NCBI RefSeq assembly: GCF_002008365.1 | Contig: NZ_MRDL01000007.1 | Coordinates: 17,195-81,194, forward strand | Reading direction: 5' to 3' | DNA: 64,000 bases | Origin: Rhizobium leguminosarum bv. viciae USDA 2370 | GTDB taxonomy: Bacteria > Pseudomonadota > Alphaproteobacteria > Rhizobiales > Rhizobiaceae | Shown here: positions 38,341-49,040 of the stretch, piece after piece | Numbering within the stretch: position 1 is the first letter of the stretch | Layout of the letters: each line of letters starts with the position of its first letter | Notes under the pieces: generated by a model | The model's input: only the letters and a program-made list of their open reading frames with translations | Databases searched by the model: none | What the model was told of the DNA's origin: nothing | Translations under genes and position numbers: made by a program

Positions 38341-39051
38341 ATGGCAGATCTTTCCGCATTTCCGATCACGACGCGCTGGCCGGCTAGAAATTCCGATATC
38401 ATCCAGCTCTATTCCCTGCAGACGCCGAATGGGGTGAAGGTCTCCGTCGCCCTCGAAGAGCTCGCTCTCGCCTATGAGCCGCATTATATTTCCTTCGCCG
38501 CCAACGAGCAGAAGTCGCCAGAATTCGAATCTCTCAATCCGAACGGCCGCATTCCGGCGATCATCGATCCAAACGGTCCCGACGGGAAGCCGATCGGTCT
38601 TTTCGAATCCGGCGCCATCCTGCTTTATCTCGCGGAAAAAACCGGCAAGCTCATCCCTGCTGATGCTGCCGGTCGCTACGAAACCATCCAGTGGGTGTTT
38701 TTCCAGATGGCGGGTATCGGCCCGATGTTCGGCCAGTTCGGACATTTCCACAAATTCGCTGCCGACAAGGTCGCCAACAACGCCTACCCGGTGGAGCGCT
38801 ATCGCGATGAATCCAAACGCTTGCTCGGCGTGCTCGAGGGCCGGCTGAAGGGTCGTCAGTGGATCATGGGCGATCAGTATACGATCGCCGACATCACCAC
38901 CTTCACCTGGGTTCGCGGCGCCGATGTCTTCTATGGCGGTCGCGAGGTGCTCGAATATGCGAAATTCCCCGCCGTCTCGGACTGGCTGGAGCGCTGCATC
39001 GCCCGTCCGGCAAGTGCCAGGGGCCTCAACATCCCGGTCAAGCCGGAGTAA
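38341..39051 (+). CDS. Glutathione S-transferase, YghU/YfcG-like
   Basis: The 236-residue protein has an N-terminal thioredoxin-like domain with IQLYSLQTPNGVKVSVALEE, where TPNG marks the nu-class YghU/YfcG group with disulfide reductase activity. NPNGRIPAIID and FESGAILLYLAEKTGKL bind glutathione. The helical C-terminal domain has MGDQYTIADITTFTWVRGAD, the usual N-capping box. It is a cytoplasmic glutathione-dependent enzyme; substrate unknown. The start MADLSAF is used because earlier in-frame codons overlap the promoter gap shared with doxX. Confidence 0.93.
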   Translation: MADLSAFPITTRWPARNSDIIQLYSLQTPNGVKVSVALEELALAYEPHYISFAANEQKSPEFESLNPNGRIPAIIDPNGPDGKPIGLFESGAILLYLAEKTGKLIPADAAGRYETIQWVFFQMAGIGPMFGQFGHFHKFAADKVANNAYPVERYRDESKRLLGVLEGRLKGRQWIMGDQYTIADITTFTWVRGADVFYGGREVLEYAKFPAVSDWLERCIARPASARGLNIPVKPE

Positions 39052-39074
39052 CCAACAGATCGCTGGAAAGTAGA

Positions 39075-39114
39075 AAGGCCGCCCTCGAAGACGTCGGGAG
39101 CGGCCGTTGATTTT
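39075..39114 (+). terminator. Possible terminator after the GST gene
   Basis: Arms ggccgc and gcggcc flank an imperfect inner stem, followed by gttgatttt. The T content is modest. Confidence 0.45.
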
Positions 39115-39139
39115 GCTCTTCCGGCCTATCGCCGGCTCC

Positions 39140-39234
39140 TGCACAACTCTTTAGATCGGAACCGATTTAAGGAGTTTGCAGCAATTTGCGGGCTACAGCG
39201 ACTTTTGCGCATCTGAAAAGACCCGCGGCGCTGT
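39140..39234. repeat. RIME-type mosaic repeat that overlaps a coding end
   Basis: The first module is tgcacaactctttagatcgg to ggagtttgca. The second runs from ctacagcgacttttgcgcat to ggcgctgt. It matches the element at 27948-28051. Its second module covers the stop codon and the last 14 codons or so of the minus-strand gene at 39193, which therefore ends in TAPRVFSDAQKSL. Confidence 0.8.
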
Positions 39235-39789
39235 CGTGATCTGGCTTGCCCCTTCCAGCTTGAAGCGTGGAAAGATGAAGACGCCAACCATGCTGCCGCT
39301 GTATTTCTGCTCAAGCCCGTTCGACTCGCCCATGCAGAACAGCGGCTGGCGGAAGCCGTTCGGCATGATGATCGTCGTCGAAAAACAGAAGGAGGAGCAG
39401 AGCGTCGCCGCCTGCTCAAACAGCTCCAATATGTGGCTGCGCTCCTTGGCGTCGTAGCAGCGGATCAGGCTTAAGAGTCCACATTCCTGTGCGGCAAGGC
39501 CGTGCAGCATCGCGCTCCATTCGCCGAGACGGAGCATCCCGCTCGAAAAATCTCCAGTCCAGGCTTCGGAAACGGAAAACTGCGCCAACATCTCGTGATT
39601 TTGATTGGCGTCATCAAGCGAGCCGGGCGTCAAGGGTGCGGCTGCATTGGCTCTGGCGATCTTAAACAAGGCGTTCCCCAGTTCGGATGCGGCTATTCCG
39701 CCGCACGCTCGGCAAACACAAAGAAACAGGATCACGCAGCAGCGGGCATGATGCCCGCGCTTACCTCCGGCGATGATTGCCACGGCCAT
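39193..39789 (-). CDS. PAS-like conserved hypothetical protein, C-terminus built by a repeat
   Basis: The core from SVSEAWTGDFSSGMLRLG through ECGLLSLIRCYDAKERSHIL and SSFCFSTTI to GSMVGVFIFPRF has the strand-helix order of a PAS domain, with RCYDAKERSHIL in the place of the usual HPDDR helix. No heme, flavin or kinase part is visible, so it would be a stand-alone sensor or binding protein. The N-terminal 45 residues (ARCCVILFLCVCRACGG) look unlike the rest. The true start may be MLAQFSV, but GGAGG before the chosen ATG supports this one. The last residues TAPRVFSDAQKSL come from the repeat. Confidence 0.6.
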   Translation of the reverse strand: MAVAIIAGGKRGHHARCCVILFLCVCRACGGIAASELGNALFKIARANAAAPLTPGSLDDANQNHEMLAQFSVSEAWTGDFSSGMLRLGEWSAMLHGLAAQECGLLSLIRCYDAKERSHILELFEQAATLCSSFCFSTTIIMPNGFRQPLFCMGESNGLEQKYSGSMVGVFIFPRFKLEGASQITTAPRVFSDAQKSL

Positions 39790-40300
39790 CTGGCCTCCGT
39801 AACCGGAGCCCTTCGAAGCCGAACGTTCACGCATCGCCTTCCGCGCTCCGGTCTCGTCTATTGGCGAAAAATTATCGCCGGGCGCGCTTTAATTGCAGCG
39901 CGGATTTATAGGGGCTTTTGGACAAACGGCAACGGCTTTTTAAGGGGTATTCGGATTCGCATCCTTTCACGGGATGTCTGCATTTGCGCGCGATTTCGCG
40001 AGAAACAGCATCGGAAGATCATCCTTGAGGGTTTTGGAAGCGTTTTCACTCCGCGTCAGGCCGGAAATCTTGCCGCAACACTGTGTTCTCTCGCATGTTG
40101 GCAAGCTGAGAAAGACGCGGGCAGCGCAAGCCTGGCGCAAGCTTCGCGCCGCGGAGTCGGCAATAGGAGCCAGGCAAACGTTTCATCGCTATGCCAATTG
40201 GGCCGGGCGTCGAATCGCTTTGGACAAAAGAAAGGGCGACCCGAGGGCCGCCCTTCCTGTTCCGGATACCGGAATGGTGGTCAGTGATGGCTTTCGCCGA
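39790..40300. other. 511-bp stretch without a convincing gene
   Basis: The only clear signal is the groEL terminator at 40226-40257. Frames that run through here are either antisense to groEL or lack start and coding pattern. It may contain the promoter of the PAS-like gene near its left end. A small RNA cannot be excluded. Confidence 0.6.
40226..40257 (-). terminator. Terminator of the groESL operon
   Basis: On the minus strand ggaagggcggccc pairs with gggtcgcccttt, followed by ctttt, 44 bases after the groEL stop. Confidence 0.8.
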
Positions 40301-41983
<1,683 letters not shown>

Positions 41984-42013
41984 TCAGCCATTTCGGGAAA
42001 GCAGGTCGGCCGA

Positions 42014-42310
42014 TCAGCCGATAATGCCCATAATGTCGGCTTCCTTCATGATCAGAAGGTCTTCGCCGTCGATCTTGACTTCGGTGCCGGACCACTTGCC
42101 GAACAGGATGCGGTCGCCAGCCTTGACGTCGAGTGCGACAACCTTGCCGGACTCATCGCGCGCGCCGGAGCCGACGGCGACGATTTCGCCTTCCTGCGGC
42201 TTTTCCTTGGCGGTATCGGGAATGATGATGCCACCCTTGGTCTTGGCTTCGGACTCAACGCGGCGAACAACGACGCGGTCGTGAAGGGGGCGGAAGTTGG
42301 TGCTTGCCAT
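42014..42310 (-). CDS. groES: Co-chaperonin GroES
   Basis: The 98-residue protein forms the heptameric lid of GroEL. Motifs are [14 protein letters not shown] at the start, [15 protein letters not shown] (the mobile loop), and [14 protein letters not shown] at the end. It is the first gene of the operon. Its promoter and CIRCE lie 60-120 bases upstream. Confidence 0.97.
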   Translation of the reverse strand: MASTNFRPLHDRVVVRRVESEAKTKGGIIIPDTAKEKPQEGEIVAVGSGARDESGKVVALDVKAGDRILFGKWSGTEVKIDGEDLLIMKEADIMGIIG

Positions 42311-42368
42311 TGTCTAATCCCTCGATCGAATGACATTCGCGGACCGGAGTGGCCCACATGGATAGGTG

Positions 42369-42395
42369 TTAGCACTCCCTTGCGGTGAGTGCTAG
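42369..42395. promoter_or_regulatory. CIRCE operator (HrcA binding site) of groESL
   Basis: TTAGCACTC, nine bases, GAGTGCTAG: the consensus is TTAGCACTC-N9-GAGTGCTAA, so only one base differs. HrcA represses the operon here and releases it in heat stress. Confidence 0.96.
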
Positions 42396-42402
42396 CGACG
42401 AG

Positions 42403-42431
42403 CATTTAGGGATGGCTCCGAAAGGAGTCAA
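42403..42431 (-). promoter_or_regulatory. Candidate promoter of groESL
   Basis: On the minus strand TTGACT, 17 bases, TAAATG. It is just upstream of the CIRCE element, so the start site would fall in or near the operator, as is usual for CIRCE-controlled genes. The rest of the 364-bp gap to 42674 shows no gene or further clear signal. Confidence 0.55.
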
Positions 42432-42674
42432 TGAGAGCAATCACGAATTTTTGCGCCGGAATTGTGAAGAGGCCGGAGAATAGTCGGAGATTGCGGCCGA
42501 AACCCGGCGCAGCCGTACCCCTCCGCCTCGGGATGGGATCGTCAAGCTTTGCCCATCCACTCCCGCCGATCGCCGGTCGAAATCTTCCCATTGGCCGGCA
42601 GCAAAGAAAATGCCTTGCCATCGCCTTGCGCCTTTGCAATGTCACCGGTGACTGAAGCAAATCGGGAAATCGGA

Positions 42675-43523
42675 ATGGCGAAGCGGATAGAAAACTTCTC
42701 GGAGATAACAAGTCACTATGATGTGGTGCTCTGTGATGTCTGGGGCGTCGTTCACAACGGCGTCGATCCGTTCCCGAAGGCGGCAGCCGCCCTTGAAGCG
42801 GCACGCGAGAGTGGCGTCGCCGTCGTCCTCATCACCAATTCGCCGCGTCTTTCCTGGCAGGTGGTCGAGCAGCTGCGCCAGATCGGCGTTCCCGACAGCG
42901 CCTATGACAGGATCGTCAGTTCAGGCGACGTCACTCGCGGTCTGATCTCCGAAGGGCCGAAGACGGTCTTTCTGCTCGGTCCCGAGCGCGACACCCCGCT
43001 CCTCGACGGCCTCGACGTCGAGCATAAGCCCGCGGGCGAAGCGCAATCGCTGGTCTGCACCGGCTTTTACGACGACGAGACCGAGAAGCCGGAGGATTAC
43101 ACCGATATGCTTCTCGACTTTAAAGCCCGCGACGTGCCGATGATCTGCGCCAATCCCGACCTCATCGTCGAGCGCGGCCATCGCATCATCCCCTGCGCCG
43201 GCGCCATGGCCGCCTATTACGAACAGCTCGGCGGCAGCACCCGCATCGCCGGCAAGCCGCACCGGCCGATCTACGAGGCGACGCTGGCCGCTGCCCGCGA
43301 GCTTCGCGGTGATTTCCCCGTCGACCGAGTGCTGGCGATCGGCGACGGCATGCCGACCGATGTGCGCGGTGCCTTGAATTATGGCCTCGACCTTCTTTAC
43401 ATCAGCGGCGGTATCCACGCCAAGGAATACACCCTCAACGGCGAAACAGACGAGGCGATCCTCAACGCCTATCTCGAACGGGAAAAAGCCGCGCCGAAGT
43501 GGTGGATGCCACGCCTTGCATGA
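42675..43523 (+). CDS. HAD-superfamily hydrolase, class IIA (TIGR01459-like)
   Basis: The 282-residue protein has HAD motif I as VVLCDVWGVVHNG (the DVWGV variant), motif II VVLITNSPRLS, and GKPHRPIYE plus VLAIGDGMPTDVRGALNYG for motifs III and IV. The layout matches the class IIA NagD-like group often next to ribF and ileS in rhizobia. It is probably a phosphatase on a small sugar phosphate or nucleotide. The start MAKRIENF is chosen over a more distant ATG at 42549 because that region has no homology. ribF begins 14 bases downstream. Confidence 0.87.
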   Translation: MAKRIENFSEITSHYDVVLCDVWGVVHNGVDPFPKAAAALEAARESGVAVVLITNSPRLSWQVVEQLRQIGVPDSAYDRIVSSGDVTRGLISEGPKTVFLLGPERDTPLLDGLDVEHKPAGEAQSLVCTGFYDDETEKPEDYTDMLLDFKARDVPMICANPDLIVERGHRIIPCAGAMAAYYEQLGGSTRIAGKPHRPIYEATLAAARELRGDFPVDRVLAIGDGMPTDVRGALNYGLDLLYISGGIHAKEYTLNGETDEAILNAYLEREKAAPKWWMPRLA

Positions 43524-43537
43524 AGAGAAGCCAGCCG

Positions 43538-44521
43538 ATGACCGTCTTCCACCGCAATGAAACCCGGGAACCCTTGCCCGCCCATCTGAAGGGCGGCGTC
43601 ATTGCCATCGGTAATTTCGACGGCGTGCACCGCGGCCATCAATCGGTGCTGAGCCGCGCGCTCGAAATCTCCAAGGCGCGCGGTATCCCCGCTTTGGTGC
43701 TGACCTTCGAGCCGCATCCGCGCACGGTCTTTCGGCCGCAGGCGCCGGTCTTCCGCCTGACGCCCGCGCCGCTGAAGGCCCGCATCCTGGAAACGCTGGG
43801 TTTCAGCGCCGTCATCGAGTATCCCTTCGACTACGAATTCTCGCAGCGCTCGGCCGATGATTTCATCCATTCGATCCTGAAGGATTGGCTCGGCGCCTCC
43901 GAAGTCGTCACCGGCTTCGATTTCCATTTCGGCCGCGGCCGCGAGGGCGGTCCCGCCTTCCTGATGAATGCCGGCCATAGCTACGGCTTCGGCGTCACCT
44001 TGATCGATGCCTTCCGCGACGAAAACGCCGATGTCGTCTCTTCAAGCCATATCCGCGCGCTCCTGAAGGAGGGCAGCGTCAGCGAAGTCGCCGGCATGCT
44101 GGGCTACCGCTACACGGTGGAAGCCGAGGTGATCGACGGCGAAAAGCTCGGCCGCCAGCTCGGTTTTCCAACAGCCAACATGCGCCTGCCGCCGGAGGTC
44201 GATCTTGCCGCCGGCATCTACGCCGTCCGCTTCCGCCGTCAGGACGGCACGCTCCACGATGCCGTCGCAAGCTACGGCCGCCGGCCGACGGTGACGGAAA
44301 ACGGCGCGCCGCTGCTCGAAACCTATCTTTTCGATTTCAGCGGCGATCTCTACGGCCAGCTCTGCTCAGTCTCCTTCTTCGGCTATATTAGACCCGAGCT
44401 GAAATTCGACGGCCTCGATCCGCTCGTCGCCCAGATCAAACGCGATGAGGAAGAGGCGAGGGCGCTGCTTGCGGGTGTTACGCCGCTCAGTGCGCTTGAT
44501 GGGAAACTGTGCTTTTCCTAA
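43538..44521 (+). CDS. ribF: Bifunctional riboflavin kinase / FAD synthetase
   Basis: The enzyme converts riboflavin to FMN and then FAD. The N-terminal FAD synthetase part has IAIGNFDGVHRGHQSVL and GFDFHFGRGREGG. The C-terminal kinase part has LGFPTANMRLP, where the T and N bind metal and ATP. The 327-residue length is normal. It follows the HAD gene by 14 bases, so they are probably one transcription unit. A terminator-like hairpin lies before ileS. Confidence 0.95.
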   Translation: MTVFHRNETREPLPAHLKGGVIAIGNFDGVHRGHQSVLSRALEISKARGIPALVLTFEPHPRTVFRPQAPVFRLTPAPLKARILETLGFSAVIEYPFDYEFSQRSADDFIHSILKDWLGASEVVTGFDFHFGRGREGGPAFLMNAGHSYGFGVTLIDAFRDENADVVSSSHIRALLKEGSVSEVAGMLGYRYTVEAEVIDGEKLGRQLGFPTANMRLPPEVDLAAGIYAVRFRRQDGTLHDAVASYGRRPTVTENGAPLLETYLFDFSGDLYGQLCSVSFFGYIRPELKFDGLDPLVAQIKRDEEEARALLAGVTPLSALDGKLCFS

Positions 44522-44678
44522 GGTCGCCTTGAGTGCGGCTGTCGCTGGCATACCGTCAATTTCAGCCGTTGATGCCGATTGCTAGCCGCCAATTCTTCTC
44601 TTCCTTTTCCCGGCAAAAACGCCTATGAACCGGCGCGATGACGAAATTTCGGCTGGCAATGATGATGCGAATTATCGG

Positions 44679-44722
44679 CCCGGCCTTCCGCGCGCGCTAA
44701 GCGGCCGGAAGGTCCGGGTTTT
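44679..44722 (+). terminator. Terminator-like hairpin between ribF and ileS
   Basis: A stem made from cccggccttccg and cggaaggtccggg, with one bulge, is followed by tttt. It is 85 bases upstream of the ileS start, so it either ends the HAD-ribF unit or acts as a leader attenuator for ileS. The 285-bp gap holds no gene. Confidence 0.6.
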
Positions 44723-44806
44723 CAGCGCTTGGAAACGAGCGCTTCCGCCACCAGCTATTTCACGCCCGCTGCGCCCTTTCCGGGCCGCCAGAAACGATTG
44801 CCAGAC

Positions 44807-47698
44807 ATGACCGACACAGCCGAAAAGATCGACTATTCGAAGACCCTCTATTTGCCCGAGACTGATTTCCCCATGCGCGCCGGCCTGCCGCAGAAGGAGC
44901 CGGAACTCGTCAAGCGCTGGCAGGAGATGGGTCTCTACAAGAAACTGCGCGCTTCCGCCGCTGGCCGCGAGAAATTCGTCCTTCACGACGGTCCGCCCTA
45001 TGCCAACGGCAACATCCATATCGGCCACGCGCTGAACAAGATCCTCAAGGACGTCATCAACCGCTCGTTCCAGATGCGCGGCTACGACGCCAATTACGTG
45101 CCCGGCTGGGATTGCCACGGCCTGCCGATCGAATGGAAGATCGAAGAGAAGTACCGCGAGAAGGGCAAGAACAAGGACGAGGTCCCGGTCAACGAATTCC
45201 GCCGGGAATGCCGTGAATTTGCCGCCGGCTGGATCAAGGTCCAGGCGGAAGAGTTCAAGCGTCTCGGCATCGAGGGTGACTTCGACAATCCCTATACGAC
45301 GATGAACTTCCACGCGGAGTCGCGCATCGCCGGCGAACTGTTGAAGATCGCCGCAAGCGGTCAGCTTTATCGCGGCTCCAAGCCGATCATGTGGTCGGTC
45401 GTCGAGCGCACCGCGCTGGCCGAGGCCGAGGTCGAATACCAGGACTATGAGAGCGATACGATCTGGGTGAAATTCCCCGTCGTCGAAGGTCCGGCTGCGC
45501 TCAAGGATGCATTCGTCGTCATCTGGACGACCACGCCCTGGACGATCCCCGGCAACCGCGCGGTCTCCTTTTCCGAGCGTGTTTCCTACGGCCTCTATGA
45601 GGTGACGGCCGCCGAGAACGATTTTGGCCCGCGCCCGGGCGAAAAGCTGATCTTTGCCGATAAGCTGGCCGAGGAATCCTTTGCCAAGTCCAAGCTGCAG
45701 TACAAGCGCTTGAGCGATGTCTCTTCGGCTGACTTCGCAGCGATGACCTGTGCGCATCCCTTCAAGGGTCTCGGCGGTGGCTATGAATTCCTCGTGCCGC
45801 TGCTCGATGGCGATCACGTCACCGACGATGCTGGCACCGGTTTCGTGCACACGGCGCCAAGCCACGGTCGCGAAGACTTTGATGCCTGGATGTCGGCTGT
45901 CCGCACGCTTGAGGCCCGCGGCGTCGAGACCAAGATCCCGTTCCCGGTCGACGACGGCGGCTTCTACACATCAGACGCCCCCGGCTTCGAAGGCGCCCGC
46001 GTCATCGACGACAACGGCAAGAAGGGCGATGCCAACGACCGCGTCATCAAGGAGCTGATCGCCCGCGGCGCGCTCTTTGCCCGCGGCCGGCTGAAGCACC
46101 AGTATCCGCATTCCTGGCGCTCGAAGAAGCCGGTCATCTTCCGCAACACGCCGCAATGGTTCGTCTATATGGACAAGACCCTTGCCGACGGCACGACGCT
46201 GCGTTCGCGCGCGCTCGGTGCAATCGACGATACGCGCTTCGTGCCCGCCGCCGGCCAGAACCGCCTGCGCGCCATGATCGAAGGTCGCCCGGACTGGGTG
46301 CTCTCGCGCCAGCGCGCCTGGGGCGTGCCGATCGCCGTCTTTGCCGACGAGCAGGGCGAGGTCCTGGTCGATGAAGCCGTCAACGCCCGCATCCTCGAAG
46401 CCTTCGAACATGAGGGCGCCGACGCCTGGTTTGCCGAAGGCGCCAAGGAGCGATTCCTCGGGAATGATCATGACCATTCCCGCTGGACGCAGGTCATGGA
46501 TATTCTCGACGTCTGGTTCGATTCTGGCTCGACGCACACCTTCACGCTCGAAGACCGTCCGGATCTGAAGTGGCCGGCCGATCTTTATCTCGAAGGTTCC
46601 GATCAGCATCGAGGCTGGTTCCATTCGTCGCTGCTGGAATCGGCTGCCACCCGTGGCCGTGCGCCTTACGACGCCGTCCTCACCCATGGCTTCACCATGG
46701 ACGAGAAGGGCGAGAAGATGTCCAAGTCGAAGGGCAACGTGACCGCACCGCAGGAGGTGATGAAGGATGCCGGCGCCGATATCCTGCGCCTCTGGGTCAT
46801 GACCTCGGATTATGCCGACGACCTGCGTGTCGGCAAGACGATCATCCAGACCAATGTCGACGCCTATCGCAAGCTGCGCAACACCATTCGCTGGATGCTC
46901 GGCACGCTCGCCCACGACAAGGGCGAGGAGATCGCGTTTTCCAATCTGCCAGAGCTGGAGCAGCTGATGCTGCACCGGCTTGCCGAGCTCGACGAGCTGG
47001 TGCGCGAGAACTACGATGCCTTCGACTTCAAGAAGATCGCCCGCGCGCTGATCGATTTCGCCAATGTCGAGCTTTCGGCCTTCTATTTCGATGTCCGCAA
47101 GGATGCGCTCTATTGCGATGCGCCGTCGAGCCTGCGCCGGCGTGCCAGCCTGCACGTCATCCGCCAGATCTTCGATTGCATGGTGACCTGGCTCGCCCCG
47201 ATGCTGCCCTTCACCACCGAGGAGGCCTGGCTGTCGCGCAACCCGTCCGCCGTGTCCGTGCATCTTGAGCAGTTTGCTCCGGTCGCAAAGGAATGGCGCA
47301 ACGACGCCTTGGCCGAGAAGTGGAAGAAGATCCGTACAGTGCGTTCGGTTGTGACCGGCGCCCTGGAAATCGAGCGCAAGGACAAGCGCATCGGCTCCTC
47401 GCTGGAAGCGGCTCCGCTTGTCCACATTGCCGATCCGGAGCTGTTAAAGGCGCTGGAAGGCCAGGACTTCACCGAGGTCTGCATCACCTCGGCAATCGAG
47501 ATCAAGGCCGGCGAAGGACCGTCGGATGCTTTCCGCCTTGCCGAGGTGCCTGAGGTTAGCGTCGTGCCGAAGCTTGCAGAGGGTGAAAAATGCGCTCGGT
47601 CATGGCGCATCACCAGGGATGTCGGCTCCGATCCGGAATATCCCGATGTTTCGGCCCGCGACGCTGCTGCCCTTCGCGAGCTTGCCGCGCTCAAGTGA
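44807..47698 (+). CDS. ileS: Isoleucyl-tRNA synthetase
   Basis: The 963-residue class I enzyme charges tRNA-Ile and edits misactivated valine. The HIGH motif is in [16 protein letters not shown], the KMSKS loop in [10 protein letters not shown], and the editing domain has [16 protein letters not shown]. The [11 protein letters not shown] and [14 protein letters not shown] stretches belong to the catalytic core. The C-terminal zinc-finger domain of the E. coli enzyme is absent: no CxxC pairs are seen near the end. The start MTDTAEKID gives the usual N-terminus. Confidence 0.97.
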   Translation: MTDTAEKIDYSKTLYLPETDFPMRAGLPQKEPELVKRWQEMGLYKKLRASAAGREKFVLHDGPPYANGNIHIGHALNKILKDVINRSFQMRGYDANYVPGWDCHGLPIEWKIEEKYREKGKNKDEVPVNEFRRECREFAAGWIKVQAEEFKRLGIEGDFDNPYTTMNFHAESRIAGELLKIAASGQLYRGSKPIMWSVVERTALAEAEVEYQDYESDTIWVKFPVVEGPAALKDAFVVIWTTTPWTIPGNRAVSFSERVSYGLYEVTAAENDFGPRPGEKLIFADKLAEESFAKSKLQYKRLSDVSSADFAAMTCAHPFKGLGGGYEFLVPLLDGDHVTDDAGTGFVHTAPSHGREDFDAWMSAVRTLEARGVETKIPFPVDDGGFYTSDAPGFEGARVIDDNGKKGDANDRVIKELIARGALFARGRLKHQYPHSWRSKKPVIFRNTPQWFVYMDKTLADGTTLRSRALGAIDDTRFVPAAGQNRLRAMIEGRPDWVLSRQRAWGVPIAVFADEQGEVLVDEAVNARILEAFEHEGADAWFAEGAKERFLGNDHDHSRWTQVMDILDVWFDSGSTHTFTLEDRPDLKWPADLYLEGSDQHRGWFHSSLLESAATRGRAPYDAVLTHGFTMDEKGEKMSKSKGNVTAPQEVMKDAGADILRLWVMTSDYADDLRVGKTIIQTNVDAYRKLRNTIRWMLGTLAHDKGEEIAFSNLPELEQLMLHRLAELDELVRENYDAFDFKKIARALIDFANVELSAFYFDVRKDALYCDAPSSLRRRASLHVIRQIFDCMVTWLAPMLPFTTEEAWLSRNPSAVSVHLEQFAPVAKEWRNDALAEKWKKIRTVRSVVTGALEIERKDKRIGSSLEAAPLVHIADPELLKALEGQDFTEVCITSAIEIKAGEGPSDAFRLAEVPEVSVVPKLAEGEKCARSWRITRDVGSDPEYPDVSARDAAALRELAALK

Positions 47699-47707
47699 AG
47701 AATATTG

Positions 47708-47739
47708 CCGGATGAATTGCGCTTTCGCGGTTCATCCGG
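47708..47739. other. Perfect hairpin after ileS
   Basis: Arms ccggatgaa and ttcatccgg enclose a 14-base loop, 10 bases after the ileS stop. No T run follows on either strand, so it may stabilise mRNA rather than terminate. Confidence 0.4.
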
Positions 47740-47831
47740 TAAAAGCTGCCTGAAAATGGCCGGATTTTTGCGTCAGGGGGACGGTTGTCCGGTTGGGCGA
47801 GGATTGCACCGGCAGGGCTGGAAGGGTTTTC

Positions 47832-48461
47832 ATGTTAGCAACGCATTGGTTCCGTATGGGCGCCTGCCTGTCTGTTGTAGTGGCGGGATGCTCCCTGGTG
47901 TCCAGTTGCGCCAGCAGCCCGACCTACGGCACGGACAAGACCGCCATGGAACAGCTGACCGACGATCTCGGCCAGTCCGTGTCGTTGACCGGACCGGACC
48001 CGAAGAACAAAGGCGTCAAGTACACGCCGCGGCCGACGCTGGTGCTGCCGGCACAGGCGCAGAAAGAGACCCTCGTTGCGCCGCAGCAGACCGTCGCCAA
48101 CAAGGACAATCCGCAATGGCTTGAATCGCCGGAGGAGACCCGCGCCCGTCTCGTTTCGGAAGCCGACGAGAATTCGGACAATCCGAATTACCGCTCGCCG
48201 CTCGCAAGCTCTGCGATCGAAGGCGGCCGACGGACGACGGAAGCCCAGACCAAGGCCTATCGTGAAGCCCGTGCCCTGCAGAAGGGCTCCTATGTCGATC
48301 AGCGCCGCTATATATCAGATCCGCCGCCCGGCTACCGCACCGTCGACGATCCGGCAAAGCTCGATGATGTCGGCGAGCCCGAGCTCAAGAAGCAGAAGAA
48401 GCGTAAGAAGGATGCAGCTGTCGCCAACACCGGCAAGCAGTGGTGGAACCTCCTGCAGTAG
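47832..48461 (+). CDS. Putative lipoprotein of unknown function
   Basis: The 209-residue protein has an N-terminal signal with lipobox options VVAGC and VSSC (MGACLSVVVAGCSLVSSC), followed by ASSPTYGTDKTAMEQLTDDL. The rest is hydrophilic and probably partly disordered, ending in a Lys-rich patch (KKQKKRKKDAAVANTGKQWW) just before the C-terminus. Such lipoproteins are widespread in Rhizobiales as conserved hypotheticals. Envelope location is likely. It is on the same strand as ileS with a 133-bp gap and converges on tadA. Confidence 0.75.
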   Translation: MLATHWFRMGACLSVVVAGCSLVSSCASSPTYGTDKTAMEQLTDDLGQSVSLTGPDPKNKGVKYTPRPTLVLPAQAQKETLVAPQQTVANKDNPQWLESPEETRARLVSEADENSDNPNYRSPLASSAIEGGRRTTEAQTKAYREARALQKGSYVDQRRYISDPPPGYRTVDDPAKLDDVGEPELKKQKKRKKDAAVANTGKQWWNLLQ

Positions 48462-48512
48462 CTTTTTCGGCGCGCCGGCAAGGATGACGGCGCTGCGTAC
48501 CGGCGCTGGAGA

Positions 48513-48986
48513 CTAGGGCGCCTCTCTCCTTTGCGAAAAGAACTTTCGCAGCATATCGGCCGATTGGACCTCGTTGAAACCGGAATAGACCTCCGGGGCG
48601 TGGTGGCAGGTCGACTGCCCATAGAATCGCACGCCATTGTCGACGGCGCCGCCCTTCGGGTCCTCGGCGCCGTAATAGAGCCTGCGGATACGCGCAAACG
48701 AGATGGCTGCTGCGCACATGGTGCAAGGCTCCAGCGTCACGTAGAGATCGGCACCGGTAAGACGTTCCTGTCCGAGCGCTTCGCAAGCGAGCCGGATCGC
48801 GGCGATTTCGGCATGCGCGGTGACGTCTTTGAGCTCGCGCGTACGGTTTCCCGAGCGTGAAACGGCAATATCGTCGATAACGACGACGGCGCCGATCGGC
48901 ACCTCACCGCGTTTTCCGGCCGCGCGCGCTTCTTCAAGCGCCATCTCCATGAAACGATTTGTCTTCACGATCGCAAGAATTTCCAC
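48513..48986 (-). CDS. tadA: tRNA-specific adenosine deaminase
   Basis: The enzyme changes A34 to inosine in tRNA-Arg(ACG). The 157-residue protein has the zinc motif: HAE (His58, Glu60) and PCTMC (Cys88, Cys91), plus GAVVV and GNRTRE. A start 12 codons later gives the more common N-terminus, so the exact start is uncertain. It is divergent from the pseudouridine synthase gene with a 54-base gap, and converges on the lipoprotein gene. Confidence 0.95.
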   Translation of the reverse strand: MEILAIVKTNRFMEMALEEARAAGKRGEVPIGAVVVIDDIAVSRSGNRTRELKDVTAHAEIAAIRLACEALGQERLTGADLYVTLEPCTMCAAAISFARIRRLYYGAEDPKGGAVDNGVRFYGQSTCHHAPEVYSGFNEVQSADMLRKFFSQRREAP

Positions 48987-49040
48987 TTAACCGCAGATGC
49001 GTGACCTGATAGACAGGCCCAAAAGGCAGGCAAACAACAA

